From: an uncultured Flavobacteriales bacterium
Lineage (GTDB): Bacteria > Bacteroidota > Bacteroidia > Flavobacteriales_D > Sanyastnellaceae
NCBI GenBank assembly: GCA_905478325.1
Contig: CAJQIB010000027.1
Coordinates: 33,185-97,184 of the forward strand
DNA: 64,000 bases
Reading direction: 5' to 3'
Both the position numbers and the translations under genes were made by a program. This document shows, one piece after another, positions 8,997 to 18,426 of this stretch. Numbering within the stretch: the stretch's first letter is position 1; every line of letters starts with the position of its first letter. The notes beneath the pieces are model-generated. The model was not told where the DNA came from. It searched no databases and was given only the letters and a program-made list of their open reading frames with translations.

Positions 8997-9697
8997 CAAA
9001 CGGTTTTTGCTTTAAACACCGCTTCCAAACCGCCTTCTTGTGCTGTGAGAACAGCAGTCGCCTCATCCGCCACCAGCATGCCCTTTCGAATCAACACCAC
9101 CCGATCGCACATCGCTTCCACTTCCTGCATGATGTGCGTGGACAGGATGACGGTTCGCTTTTCACCAATGGTTCGGATTAAATTTCGAATGTCCTCTAAC
9201 TGAAGTGGATCAAGACCTGACGTTGGTTCATCGAGAATCAGAACTTCCGGGTTGTGAATCATGGCCTGCCCCAGTCCGACGCGTTGCCGAAACCCCTTGG
9301 ACAACTGGCCAATCAACTTGTGACACTCTGGCTCTAAACCCACCTCTACCAATACCTCTTCAGCACGATCTTTTGCTCGCTTTACCCCATGCGTTCCGGC
9401 GACATACTCTAAGTACTCCCGCACATACATATCCAAATGAAGTGGATTGTGTTCGGGCAAGTACCCCACACAGCGCTTGGCTTGAATCGGATCCTCAGAG
9501 ACATCGTGACCACACACAACAATCTTTCCTGACGTAGGCGGCAAGTACCCCGTAATGAGCCGCATCAGTGTCGACTTTCCAGCACCGTTGGGACCCAACA
9601 AGCCCAGAACCTGACCTGCAGGGATTTCTAAGTCCACAGAGGAGAGCGCAGCTTGGCTTCCAAAGTTCTTGGAAACGTGTTGAATTGAAATCGACAT
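8996..9697 (-). CDS. ABC transporter ATP-binding protein, GldA-like
   Basis: This is a 233-residue ABC ATPase with Walker A GPNGAGKS, Q-loop region VGYLPEHNPL, signature LSKGFRQRVG (a degenerate LSGGQ), Walker B VLILDEP and switch STHIMQEVE. The GYLPEHNPLH stretch and overall order resemble GldA, the ATPase of the GldAFG exporter of gliding flavobacteria. Flavobacterial GldA is longer (near 300 residues) and the permease genes gldF and gldG are not here, so GldA identity is probable but not proven. The ATG at 9697 is chosen over a TTG nine bases upstream. It is the first gene of a two-gene unit with rsgA. Confidence 0.82.
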   Translation of the reverse strand: MSISIQHVSKNFGSQAALSSVDLEIPAGQVLGLLGPNGAGKSTLMRLITGYLPPTSGKIVVCGHDVSEDPIQAKRCVGYLPEHNPLHLDMYVREYLEYVAGTHGVKRAKDRAEEVLVEVGLEPECHKLIGQLSKGFRQRVGLGQAMIHNPEVLILDEPTSGLDPLQLEDIRNLIRTIGEKRTVILSTHIMQEVEAMCDRVVLIRKGMLVADEATAVLTAQEGGLEAVFKAKTV

Positions 9698-9747
9698 CGG
9701 CCGCAATTTACGACCCTTTGCATTCTGCTTTTGCAGCTCTTTTCAGA

Positions 9748-9780
9748 ACAAAAAAGGCCACCCCAACGGGATGGCCTTTC
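9748..9780 (-). terminator. Intrinsic terminator downstream of groL
   Basis: On the minus strand, AAGGCCATCCC and GGGGTGGCCTT form a GC-rich stem (one mismatch, loop of about 3 nt) followed by a run of T. It lies 24 bp after the groL stop and before the next minus-strand gene, so it closes the chaperonin operon. Confidence 0.85.
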
Positions 9781-9803
9781 TTCACAATCAATGACTGTTT
9801 ACA

Positions 9804-11444
<1,641 letters not shown>

Positions 11445-11479
11445 TCAAATAATTGTAATCCGATGTGGATAATTGAATA

Positions 11480-11755
11480 TTAAACGATCGCCAAGATGTC
11501 GCTTTCACGCATCATCATGTAATCCTTGCCTTCCAACTGCAACTCTGTTCCAGAGTACTTGCCATAGAGCACCGTGTCTCCTACTTGAACCGTGATTGGT
11601 TCATCTGGCTTCCCGGGACCAGCAGCAATGACTGTTCCGCGTTGCGGCTTTTCTTTCGCTGTATCCGGAATGATGATTCCGCTTGCTGTCTTCTCTTCTG
11701 CCGCTGCGGGCTCAACAAGAACCCGATCTGCGAGAGGCTTGATATTCACTGACAT
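11480..11755 (-). CDS. groS: Co-chaperonin GroES (10 kDa)
   Basis: GroES caps the GroEL chamber as a heptamer. The 91-residue product has the expected [13 protein letters not shown] start, the mobile loop region [18 protein letters not shown] (about residues 20-37) and the [13 protein letters not shown] segment. It is first in the groS-groL operon. In the 195-bp leader no CIRCE element (TTAGCACTC-N9-GAGTGCTAA) is visible, so HrcA control is not supported. A short inverted repeat, CTGAC-N5-GTCAG, lies about 80 bp upstream at 11829-11843. Confidence 0.97.
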   Translation of the reverse strand: MSVNIKPLADRVLVEPAAAEEKTASGIIIPDTAKEKPQRGTVIAAGPGKPDEPITVQVGDTVLYGKYSGTELQLEGKDYMMMRESDILAIV

Positions 11756-11876
11756 GAATCTTAGATTTTAAGTTATTTGAATCCGTTCCATCGATTTTCA
11801 TGCCAAAGGGATAACACTGCGAGGCATCTGACGCGGTGTCAGCCCGGGAGCAATCTTGTCAGCAATTCGAACGACC

Positions 11877-11921
11877 ACAAAAAAAATGACGTGACACCTA
11901 TGACAAGGTGACACGTCAGTT
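11877..11921 (-). terminator. Strong intrinsic terminator downstream of secG
   Basis: A 13-position stem (TGACGTG-A-CACCT against AGGTG-A-CACGTCA, a single A-A mismatch) with a 6-nt loop lies at 11887-11918. On the minus strand it is followed by eight T residues, and on the plus strand by a shorter T-rich run. It ends the long minus-strand run whose last gene is secG. Confidence 0.88.
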
Positions 11922-11950
11922 TAAAACGTCCAGAGAATCTGATTTCGCAA

Positions 11951-12253
11951 TCACTCCGCCAAAGGAGCGGCCGCTGCTGGCATTGCCGTAGCAGGCAAAA
12001 TACTTTCATCGATACCGACGTCCTCGTTCATGTTTCCGAAGAAAATCCCAGCCGCAATGCACAAGACAAACAATGTACTTGTCAAGACCCATGTCGCTTT
12101 CACGAGGAAATCTGTCGTTTTTTGAACTCCTCCGAATTGGCTTGCTCCTTGAAAACCTGTTGCCAAGCCTCCTCCTTTCGGGTTTTGGACTAAAATCACA
12201 GCTCCTAAGAGAAAGCACACAACCAAAATGACCGCCATCAAAAAATATCCCAT
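11951..12253 (-). CDS. secG: Preprotein translocase subunit SecG
   Basis: SecG is the small inner-membrane subunit that stimulates SecYEG translocation. The 100-residue product has two hydrophobic helices (about residues 3-22 and 52-71) joined by the conserved cytosolic loop NPKGGGLATGFQGASQFGG. The tail is rich in Ala and Pro. It is the last gene of the run that begins at 18289 and is followed by a strong terminator. A TPR-like gene and lptE lie just upstream, an arrangement common in Bacteroidota. Confidence 0.93.
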   Translation of the reverse strand: MGYFLMAVILVVCFLLGAVILVQNPKGGGLATGFQGASQFGGVQKTTDFLVKATWVLTSTLFVLCIAAGIFFGNMNEDVGIDESILPATAMPAAAAPLAE

Positions 12254-12279
12254 ATTTCCTTTATTTATCTTCGTTCAAA

Positions 12280-13167
12280 TCAAGCCAAACCTCCTTTGCC
12301 CAGCTTTTTCAATTGGGCTGCAAAATAAGTGCTTTTTGCCGGATTTTTCAATGCCAAAAGTTTATAAGCTTTCCTGGCCTTTCCGATTTGACCTTGCTTC
12401 GCATACAAACGCGCCATGGTTTCCGTCACCAAAGTGGCATCTTCAAGGACACTAGCCTGTGCCAAATCATGCACTCCTGGTGCCGTTTCACGCAAAGGTC
12501 CGATGCGCGGGTTCGTTGCAATAAACCGATCAATCAATGCCGCAGCATCCGCAGGTTTGTCAGCCTCTTTTCGTTCCACATGAGCGGTGGTGTCACCATA
12601 TTCTATTTCCAAGGCTCGCGCCGTTAACCAAGCCGAAAATGGACTTGACGCTGCATTTCTCAACCTCGTTTCGTCCGCCGCGCTGATCGCCTCTGTTGAC
12701 GCTACTGGACTTCCTGAATCCCATGAGTCCACATCTTTTTCAATGGATCGACCAATGGCAGAAATCAAGGCCTCACGCTCCATCGGGTCCTCCGCGTTGA
12801 GTCCGCTGGTTTCAGGAGATTCGAGATCAGCAGGCGCGACTAAAGCGGGCTCTTCATGGCTTGCCCACTCCGCTTCTGGCACTTCGGGAGCGGCCTCAAT
12901 TTGAGCATGAATTTCACGCGCTTCTTCGAGCAATTTCGTCCGTAAAATCAAATCAAACAGCGGCTGCCTCAACGATGAAGATGCTGCTGCTCGCATCAGA
13001 TCAACTTGCTGCTCAATGTGCCCTCCCACAGCGCTCGATCTCGCCAACAACATAGAAAACGCACCCGCATACGGATACTTTTTTACCCAATTGGACAGCC
13101 CGTCCCGGTCAGACAACAGCGTCTTCCCAGGTTCATCAATAAGTTCTTGCAGGCGTTGAATGTGCAT
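12280..13167 (-). CDS. TPR-like hypothetical protein between lptE and secG
   Basis: This is a 295-residue protein of unknown function with no signal peptide. The N-terminal third is helical, with a KYPYAGAFSMLLAR segment near residues 30-43. The middle (about 95-175) is acidic and low in complexity. The C-terminal part holds a helix pair, ETMARLYAKQGQIGKARKAY (about 246-265), that reads as a tetratricopeptide unit followed by a basic end (KKLGKGGLA). Such proteins occupy this position beside secG and lptE in other Bacteroidota, so it is probably a real scaffold-type protein. The ATG at 13167 lies 46 bp after the lptE stop. Confidence 0.75.
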   Translation of the reverse strand: MHIQRLQELIDEPGKTLLSDRDGLSNWVKKYPYAGAFSMLLARSSAVGGHIEQQVDLMRAAASSSLRQPLFDLILRTKLLEEAREIHAQIEAAPEVPEAEWASHEEPALVAPADLESPETSGLNAEDPMEREALISAIGRSIEKDVDSWDSGSPVASTEAISAADETRLRNAASSPFSAWLTARALEIEYGDTTAHVERKEADKPADAAALIDRFIATNPRIGPLRETAPGVHDLAQASVLEDATLVTETMARLYAKQGQIGKARKAYKLLALKNPAKSTYFAAQLKKLGKGGLA

Positions 13168-13213
13168 AGACGGTGGCTGGAGTTATTGACGGTCAATTTA
13201 ACCCATGCAGGCT

Positions 13214-13717
13214 TCACCAATTACCAAGTGTCGCATTGAATACATCTTGCGTCAATTGATCTCCAATTTCTTCGACCAACTGTTCTTCAATACTAAACAA
13301 GTCCAGTTCGCTGCTATAATCTGCAAACCGGCTAAACTGTCGATCAAAACTCAACGTTGGATCCAAGGTGTTTTGATACCGAACCAGCAGTCCTATGGTC
13401 AAGCGATTTGAAGCCGCAACTTCACCCCCTTGAACGTTGACAGGTGTCACGGTCCATTTAACAATGTCGGCCTCAAACATCAATTCCGCCTGTGACGACT
13501 GCAGCTTGAGTGTGGATTGTCTTTGGATCCGATCTCGCATTAACTCAGTTAACAGCAGCGCGCTAGAGGCAGAAGCCAATGGATTGACCGGGTTGAATCC
13601 GAAAACAGCAAATGTTTTAGCCCCTGATGTTTGGGCACCGTAGGGAGAGTAAACACCACAACCTAATCCAAATAACACGACCAATCCGGTGAGTATCCCT
13701 CTAAGTAAGCGGTTCAT
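13214..13717 (-). CDS. lptE: LPS-assembly lipoprotein LptE
   Basis: LptE plugs the LptD barrel and helps insert lipopolysaccharide into the outer leaflet. The 167-residue product is a lipoprotein: signal sequence with lipobox LFGLGC (Cys20). The mature part has the Bacteroidota LptE pattern, with GAKTFAVFGF near residue 32, a helix LLLTELMRDRIQRQS, then strands that include ADIVKWTVTPV and GLLVRYQNTLDP, and a C-terminal helix. Its ATG overlaps the stop of the sigma-54-type regulator gene (ATGA). No lptD is present here. Confidence 0.85.
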   Translation of the reverse strand: MNRLLRGILTGLVVLFGLGCGVYSPYGAQTSGAKTFAVFGFNPVNPLASASSALLLTELMRDRIQRQSTLKLQSSQAELMFEADIVKWTVTPVNVQGGEVAASNRLTIGLLVRYQNTLDPTLSFDRQFSRFADYSSELDLFSIEEQLVEEIGDQLTQDVFNATLGNW

Positions 13718-15015
13718 TTCAATCCGTATTCTTTGATTTTCCGATACAACGTGCGCTCTGAAATCCCCAATTCAAAGGCCGCATGCTTCCTCCGATTGCC
13801 ATGTTTCAATAGCGCTCTTCGAATCAACTCCTTTTCTGAGTCTTGCAGCGAAAGAATTTCTTCAACTTCTTCAACATCCACCACAGCCTGATCCCCAGAC
13901 CCGAGTTGCAAGTTCCCACTTCTACCTTGTGAAGCTGAAGAACCCTCTGGTTTAGAGTTCAAAACATCCATGTCCTCCATGAGCGAATCGGACTGTCGAG
14001 ACCTTCCCTCGGGAAGCCCTTTTGACGCGGGTGTGGATTGGTTAAAGAGTCGATCAATTAAAGCAGATTCTTCCGACCCAATGTCTCCACCTTTCTCCAA
14101 AAGGCCCATGACGAGTTTTTTCAAATCGTGCATTTCTTGGCGCAGATCAAAGAGGACTTTGTAAAGAACTTCGCGCTCGTTGAGCTGATCACCTTTGTCC
14201 GCGTGCTCATCCCGAACGGGCAAGCGGCTCCGATGCGATTCGGGCAAATACGTCAGTAGCGTGTCGGAATTGAGAAGCCTTTTACTTTCCAAAATGGACA
14301 TCTGCTCAGCGGTGTTCTTCAGCTGCCGAATGTTCCCAGGCCAAGGGTAATTTTCCAAGACTTCAATGGCATCCGGAGTCAGCGAAAGCGGAGGCATTTG
14401 ATACGTTTCGGAAAAATCAGTTGTGAATTTTCTAAAGAGCAAGTGAATGTCGGCCGCGCGCTCACGAAGAGGCGGAACTTGAATCGGCACTTGACTCAAT
14501 CGGTAGTACAGGTCTTCTCGGAATCTTCCTTTTTGGATGGCTTGATCAAACTCGACATTCGTAGCGGCCACAACGCGCACATCGGTTTTCTGCACTTTGG
14601 AAGAGCCCACTCGGATGAACTCTCCTGTCTCGAGAACCCGGAGCAACCTGACCTGGGTGGTCAGAGGCAACTCGGCCACTTCATCCAAAAAAACAGTCCC
14701 TCCGTTGGCCTCTTCGAAGTACCCTTTCCTCGACTCTGTGGCACCCGTGAACGAGCCTTTTTCATGCCCAAACAACTCAGAATCAATCGTTCCTTCTGGA
14801 ATCGCGCCGCAATTCACCGCGATGAACGGGCCGTGCTTGCGCGTTGAGAATTGATGTACAATCCGGGGGATGGCTTCTTTACCGACTCCACTTTCCCCCA
14901 GCACCAAAACGGAAATATCCGTTGGCGCCACTTGGGCGGCCACAGTGACAGCGCGGTCCAACGAGGGCGTGGTACCGATGATTCCAAATCTTCGTTTGAT
15001 GGAGAGTACATCCAT
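13714..15015 (-). CDS. Sigma-54-type AAA+ regulator with Fis-type HTH
   Basis: This 433-residue protein starts almost directly with the AAA+ enhancer-binding-protein core: Walker A GESGVGKE (40-47), the sigma-54-contacting loop as GSFTGA (87-92) in place of GAFTGA, Walker B GGTVFLDEV (105-113) and a Fis-type helix-turn-helix at the C-terminus (HAAFELGISERTLYRKI). There is no receiver, GAF or PAS domain, so the sensing input must come from a partner or from expression level. A variable linker (about 255-385) precedes the HTH. It lies between miaB and lptE, overlapping lptE, an arrangement I recall from other flavobacteria. Envelope-related targets are an inference. Confidence 0.88.
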   Translation of the reverse strand: MDVLSIKRRFGIIGTTPSLDRAVTVAAQVAPTDISVLVLGESGVGKEAIPRIVHQFSTRKHGPFIAVNCGAIPEGTIDSELFGHEKGSFTGATESRKGYFEEANGGTVFLDEVAELPLTTQVRLLRVLETGEFIRVGSSKVQKTDVRVVAATNVEFDQAIQKGRFREDLYYRLSQVPIQVPPLRERAADIHLLFRKFTTDFSETYQMPPLSLTPDAIEVLENYPWPGNIRQLKNTAEQMSILESKRLLNSDTLLTYLPESHRSRLPVRDEHADKGDQLNEREVLYKVLFDLRQEMHDLKKLVMGLLEKGGDIGSEESALIDRLFNQSTPASKGLPEGRSRQSDSLMEDMDVLNSKPEGSSASQGRSGNLQLGSGDQAVVDVEEVEEILSLQDSEKELIRRALLKHGNRRKHAAFELGISERTLYRKIKEYGLK

Positions 15016-15018
15016 GAA

Positions 15019-16473
15019 TCAGGCGTCCGCTTTATCCTGCGTTATTTCTCCGATCAGCGTTGCTACAGTGCAGCTCAGGGTTTTCACGTTGACATAGGTC
15101 CCTGGTTTTGCATCTTCTTTCGGAAATACTACGACCGTATTGTACGTATTGCGGCCAAAAAACTGGTCGTCCCTTTTTTTAGATGTTCCTTCAATGAGCA
15201 CCTTGTACGTTTTTCCCTTTTGCGCCAAAGTGCGCTCCGTGCCATGCACTCGTTGCAAGGTCATAATCTCTTGCAATCGCCGACTCTTGACATCCTCTGG
15301 AATGTCATTTTCAAATTTTCGTTCAGCCAATGTTCGTGGCCGTTCACTGTATTTGAACATGTAAGCCATTTCATACCGGACTTCACTCAACAGACTTAAC
15401 GTCTCTGCGTGCTCCTCTTCCGTTTCACCACAAAACCCCGTCATGATATCCGTCGAAATTGCACAATCTGGCATGATCCTGCGGATGGCCGCCATGCGAT
15501 CCATGTACCATTCTCTCGTGTAACCGCGGTTCATTCGTTTCAGGACTTCACTGTTCCCTGATTGAACCGGAAGGTGGACGTATTTGCACAGATTCTCATA
15601 CTTCGCCATCACATGAAGCACATCGTCCGTCATGTCTTTGGGGTGACTTGTTGAAAATCGGATGCGCAAATCGGGATTCACTTGGGCTACAAGCTCCATC
15701 AATTCAGCAAACCTTACCACCGGTTGATCCGGATCTTTAACCTGGCCTTTGATGTCCAAGTTCCATTTGTAGCTATCGACATTTTGACCAAGCAAGGTCA
15801 CTTCGCGATAGCCTGCCGCATACAACTCATGGGCTTCTCGGACAATGCTACCCGGATCTCGACTGCGTTCGCGCCCCCGTGTAAACGGAACGACACAAAA
15901 ACTGCACATGTTATCGCATCCACGCATAATACTAATAAAAGCAGTGACGCCATTGGTGTCCAAACGCACCGGACTGATCTCTGCATAGGTCTCTTCACGA
16001 CTGAGCAACACATTCACGGCTTTTTGTCCGCCATTGACTTGCTCCACCAAATTGGGGAGATCTCGATACGCATCCGGACCAACGACCAAATCAACTAGTT
16101 TTTCTTGTTCGAGAAGGCTTTCCTTCAAGCGTTCCGCCATGCATCCCAAAACTCCGACGACCAGGTGAGGACGTTCCGCTTTGGCCGATTTAAATTGACG
16201 CAGCCGTCCGCGAACACGCTGCTCCGCATTCTCTCGAATCGCGCATGTATTCAACAAGATTAAATCAGCTTCTTCTTCGTTGCGGGTGGTTGCAAAACCA
16301 GCCGCATCCAAAATACTCACGACAATTTCAGAATCAGAATAATTCATCTGACAGCCATAACTCTCCAAGTATAGCTTTCGGGTGTGGGTCGGTTGAGAGG
16401 CCACCACAACAGGCGCCCCTTGTAGCGACTCGTCGAGCAACTCGTGGCCTGAACCCCTTGGAGAATCTAACAT
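15019..16473 (-). CDS. miaB: tRNA-2-methylthio-N6-dimethylallyladenosine synthase MiaB
   Basis: MiaB is a radical-SAM methylthiotransferase that converts i6A37 to ms2i6A37 in tRNAs reading UNN codons. From the ATG at 16473 it has 484 residues: an N-terminal UPF0004 domain ([40 protein letters not shown], giving three Fe-S cysteines), the radical-SAM CxxxCxxC as [12 protein letters not shown], and a C-terminal TRAM domain ending at the stop. A GTG 72 bp upstream would add 24 non-conserved residues, so the ATG is preferred. It sits downstream of the small membrane-protein gene and just upstream of the sigma-54-type regulator. Confidence 0.96.
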   Translation of the reverse strand: MLDSPRGSGHELLDESLQGAPVVVASQPTHTRKLYLESYGCQMNYSDSEIVVSILDAAGFATTRNEEEADLILLNTCAIRENAEQRVRGRLRQFKSAKAERPHLVVGVLGCMAERLKESLLEQEKLVDLVVGPDAYRDLPNLVEQVNGGQKAVNVLLSREETYAEISPVRLDTNGVTAFISIMRGCDNMCSFCVVPFTRGRERSRDPGSIVREAHELYAAGYREVTLLGQNVDSYKWNLDIKGQVKDPDQPVVRFAELMELVAQVNPDLRIRFSTSHPKDMTDDVLHVMAKYENLCKYVHLPVQSGNSEVLKRMNRGYTREWYMDRMAAIRRIMPDCAISTDIMTGFCGETEEEHAETLSLLSEVRYEMAYMFKYSERPRTLAERKFENDIPEDVKSRRLQEIMTLQRVHGTERTLAQKGKTYKVLIEGTSKKRDDQFFGRNTYNTVVVFPKEDAKPGTYVNVKTLSCTVATLIGEITQDKADA

Positions 16474-16574
16474 GCGATGATTTCTTATTTTGTCTGTAAC
16501 GGAACAGCGAAAATAGGGCGATTCCGATGACTGACAGAATGTCACCTATTCAAATCGCGTAACGGGACGTTAAA

Positions 16575-16682
16575 TCACCCTAAAATTTCGAATCCGAAAT
16601 AAAAAAGAGCCAGCCAAAACAGCCCCTTCACCAAAAAGAAGAGAAAACCGATCCAGCCCAACCTCAACAGCCACTTTTTCAT
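16575..16682 (-). CDS. Small membrane protein, 35 residues
   Basis: The 35-residue reading frame starts MKKWLLRLGWIGFLFFLVKG and continues with a second strongly hydrophobic stretch to GFEILG, then TGA. Its pattern, a basic start then an almost unbroken helix with a central Lys-Gly, is what a single-pass or hairpin inner-membrane peptide looks like. The ATG overlaps the stop of the upstream glycosyltransferase-like gene as ATGA (16682-16679), the same coupling used at other junctions here, which argues that it is translated. I recall similar very short hydrophobic proteins in Bacteroidota genomes, but cannot name a family. Function is unknown. Confidence 0.6.
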   Translation of the reverse strand: MKKWLLRLGWIGFLFFLVKGLFWLALFYFGFEILG

Positions 16683-18289
16683 GGCTCCGAAATTAACACG
16701 GAACCAACGAAACCCTCTGATGCGCGTAAATCAAAGAGTCGAAAGGAGTGGTATCGAGACAGCGGAGCCGTCAACCAAGGACTCTTTGCATGTGCAGAAT
16801 ACCATTCTTCATCGTTGCAAACGAGCACATTAGCTCCTTGCAATACATCGGTAGCAATCCGTTCATCTCCTGACAACCCATCATCGTACAAATCGGTGAA
16901 TCCCCGGACATCCATTAAGGATAAGGTGATGTTCGGGCTGGGATCCGGAACTGAAATAACCCGATCAGTCCGCGCAATTCCCAAAGAACGTAGATGCTCC
17001 CCCATTCCTTCAATGCTTCCCAACCGACGATCGTAATCCCTGTGAAAGCGGTTCCAAATGTCCCGTTCACGCGCCGGAATAAACAGTTCTGACAACCAGC
17101 CTTTGGGAGCAGTGTGCTTCATGCGCGTCCTCAACCCGGCTTCCACAGCTTGAAAAATGAGTAGAGAAGGCAGAACAACCCGTACCAAAATCTTTCGAAT
17201 TCGCAATGAGCGCAACCACTCTTCCGGCCTGTAGAGCAGCCATGCTAAAACAACTGGAACCGCCAATTGAAATTCGAGGAGATAATAATCATGGACATCC
17301 AGGTTACTGAACCACAAAATGATGTATGCGACTAGCGCCAAACACAGTAAAACCGACGCAAAACCCAAATAGCTTCTCCGTGAGTTCACCTTCATTTTTA
17401 AATGACGGCCCATTGCAAATACCGCGACAATACATCCAACGCTAACGGCCCAGCGCACGTATCCATGGTACCACTGAGGAAGCATCAATTCCGTGAAAGA
17501 TGTCCACGTTGCTTTCGGGTCGATGGCGTCCCAAATAGGCCGAATCGTGGTGCAAAAATAAATACTGTCCATTCTAGCATTATAGGCCTGTGACCAAACA
17601 ACCCATGCCACTGCAATCACGAGAGGAATGGAAAGCATCCCAAGCCACTGAGGCTTCTGTTTCGCTTTAAAAAAGGCCAGTCCTATGGGAATCAACCCAA
17701 TCGCCATCGTAGGTCGAAACAACAGCGCCACCGTCAACGCCACCGTCGCTACGACCACATCTTTTGATCGACCATCCCTGAAATACCGGTACGACCACCA
17801 CCACCCCAAATAAACAAGCCCCAAAGCCGCGCCATTGACAAGGTAATTCGCGCCGTAAAACGCCATCAACGGCGAGACCATGACCATGCTCACCGCCCAT
17901 GCACTTGATCGCTTCCCAATCCACTCTCGACCCAGGAAATAAAGCGAAACCAGCCCCGCAAGCCACAGCAGCAGATGCATCCAACGCATCGTCCACGGAT
18001 GCAATCCAACCACCTTCCAAAGCTGCGCGTTCAACCAGTACGTTCCTGTAAATTCACCAACGGCCTCTCCACTGGAAGTCCCATGGATAAAATGCATGGC
18101 CGGTTCAAGCAGTCCTCGCCCCTCTTCGAAATAGTTCAATGCCAACGAGTAAGCATCGCATTGACGCCATTGATGCATCCCATAAGGCAGCTTTAAACCT
18201 ACTTCCGGCAAGAGGTAAACTACCGTGAGAATGACAAGACACCATCCGACTAACCATCGTTCCCAAGAAAGAAAAGGGTGTTTTTTCAT
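16679..18289 (-). CDS. Polytopic membrane protein, glycosyltransferase-39-like
   Basis: This is a 536-residue integral membrane protein with roughly ten or more hydrophobic helices through residue 390 and a soluble C-terminal domain of about 140 residues. The early periplasmic loop MHQWRQCDAYSLALNYFEEG resembles the first loop of PMT/ArnT-type (GT-C) glycosyltransferases, where acidic residues bind the lipid-linked sugar donor. The large first loop and the later FRPTMAIGLIPIG fit that fold. No precise substrate can be assigned. It is first in the minus-strand run that goes on to the 35-residue protein and miaB. The 137-bp gap to divergent topA must hold both promoters. Confidence 0.72.
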   Translation of the reverse strand: MKKHPFLSWERWLVGWCLVILTVVYLLPEVGLKLPYGMHQWRQCDAYSLALNYFEEGRGLLEPAMHFIHGTSSGEAVGEFTGTYWLNAQLWKVVGLHPWTMRWMHLLLWLAGLVSLYFLGREWIGKRSSAWAVSMVMVSPLMAFYGANYLVNGAALGLVYLGWWWSYRYFRDGRSKDVVVATVALTVALLFRPTMAIGLIPIGLAFFKAKQKPQWLGMLSIPLVIAVAWVVWSQAYNARMDSIYFCTTIRPIWDAIDPKATWTSFTELMLPQWYHGYVRWAVSVGCIVAVFAMGRHLKMKVNSRRSYLGFASVLLCLALVAYIILWFSNLDVHDYYLLEFQLAVPVVLAWLLYRPEEWLRSLRIRKILVRVVLPSLLIFQAVEAGLRTRMKHTAPKGWLSELFIPARERDIWNRFHRDYDRRLGSIEGMGEHLRSLGIARTDRVISVPDPSPNITLSLMDVRGFTDLYDDGLSGDERIATDVLQGANVLVCNDEEWYSAHAKSPWLTAPLSRYHSFRLFDLRASEGFVGSVLISEP

Positions 18290-18426
18290 AATCTCATAAG
18301 ACTCAAACGCATTTTAATTCAACCGGTCAACTCAAAGCGAAAGCCCAAAATAAGCGCAACAATTTCAATTGACTTTGCATTCGTCAGCATTCCATCCGTT
18401 TCTTTGCGACCGCTTTCAATTCCCCC

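Noticed and set aside
16474-16545. Extended N-terminus of MiaB from a GTG start
   Set aside because: The 24 extra residues are Cys- and Ser-rich and unlike MiaB. The ATG at 16473 gives the usual length.
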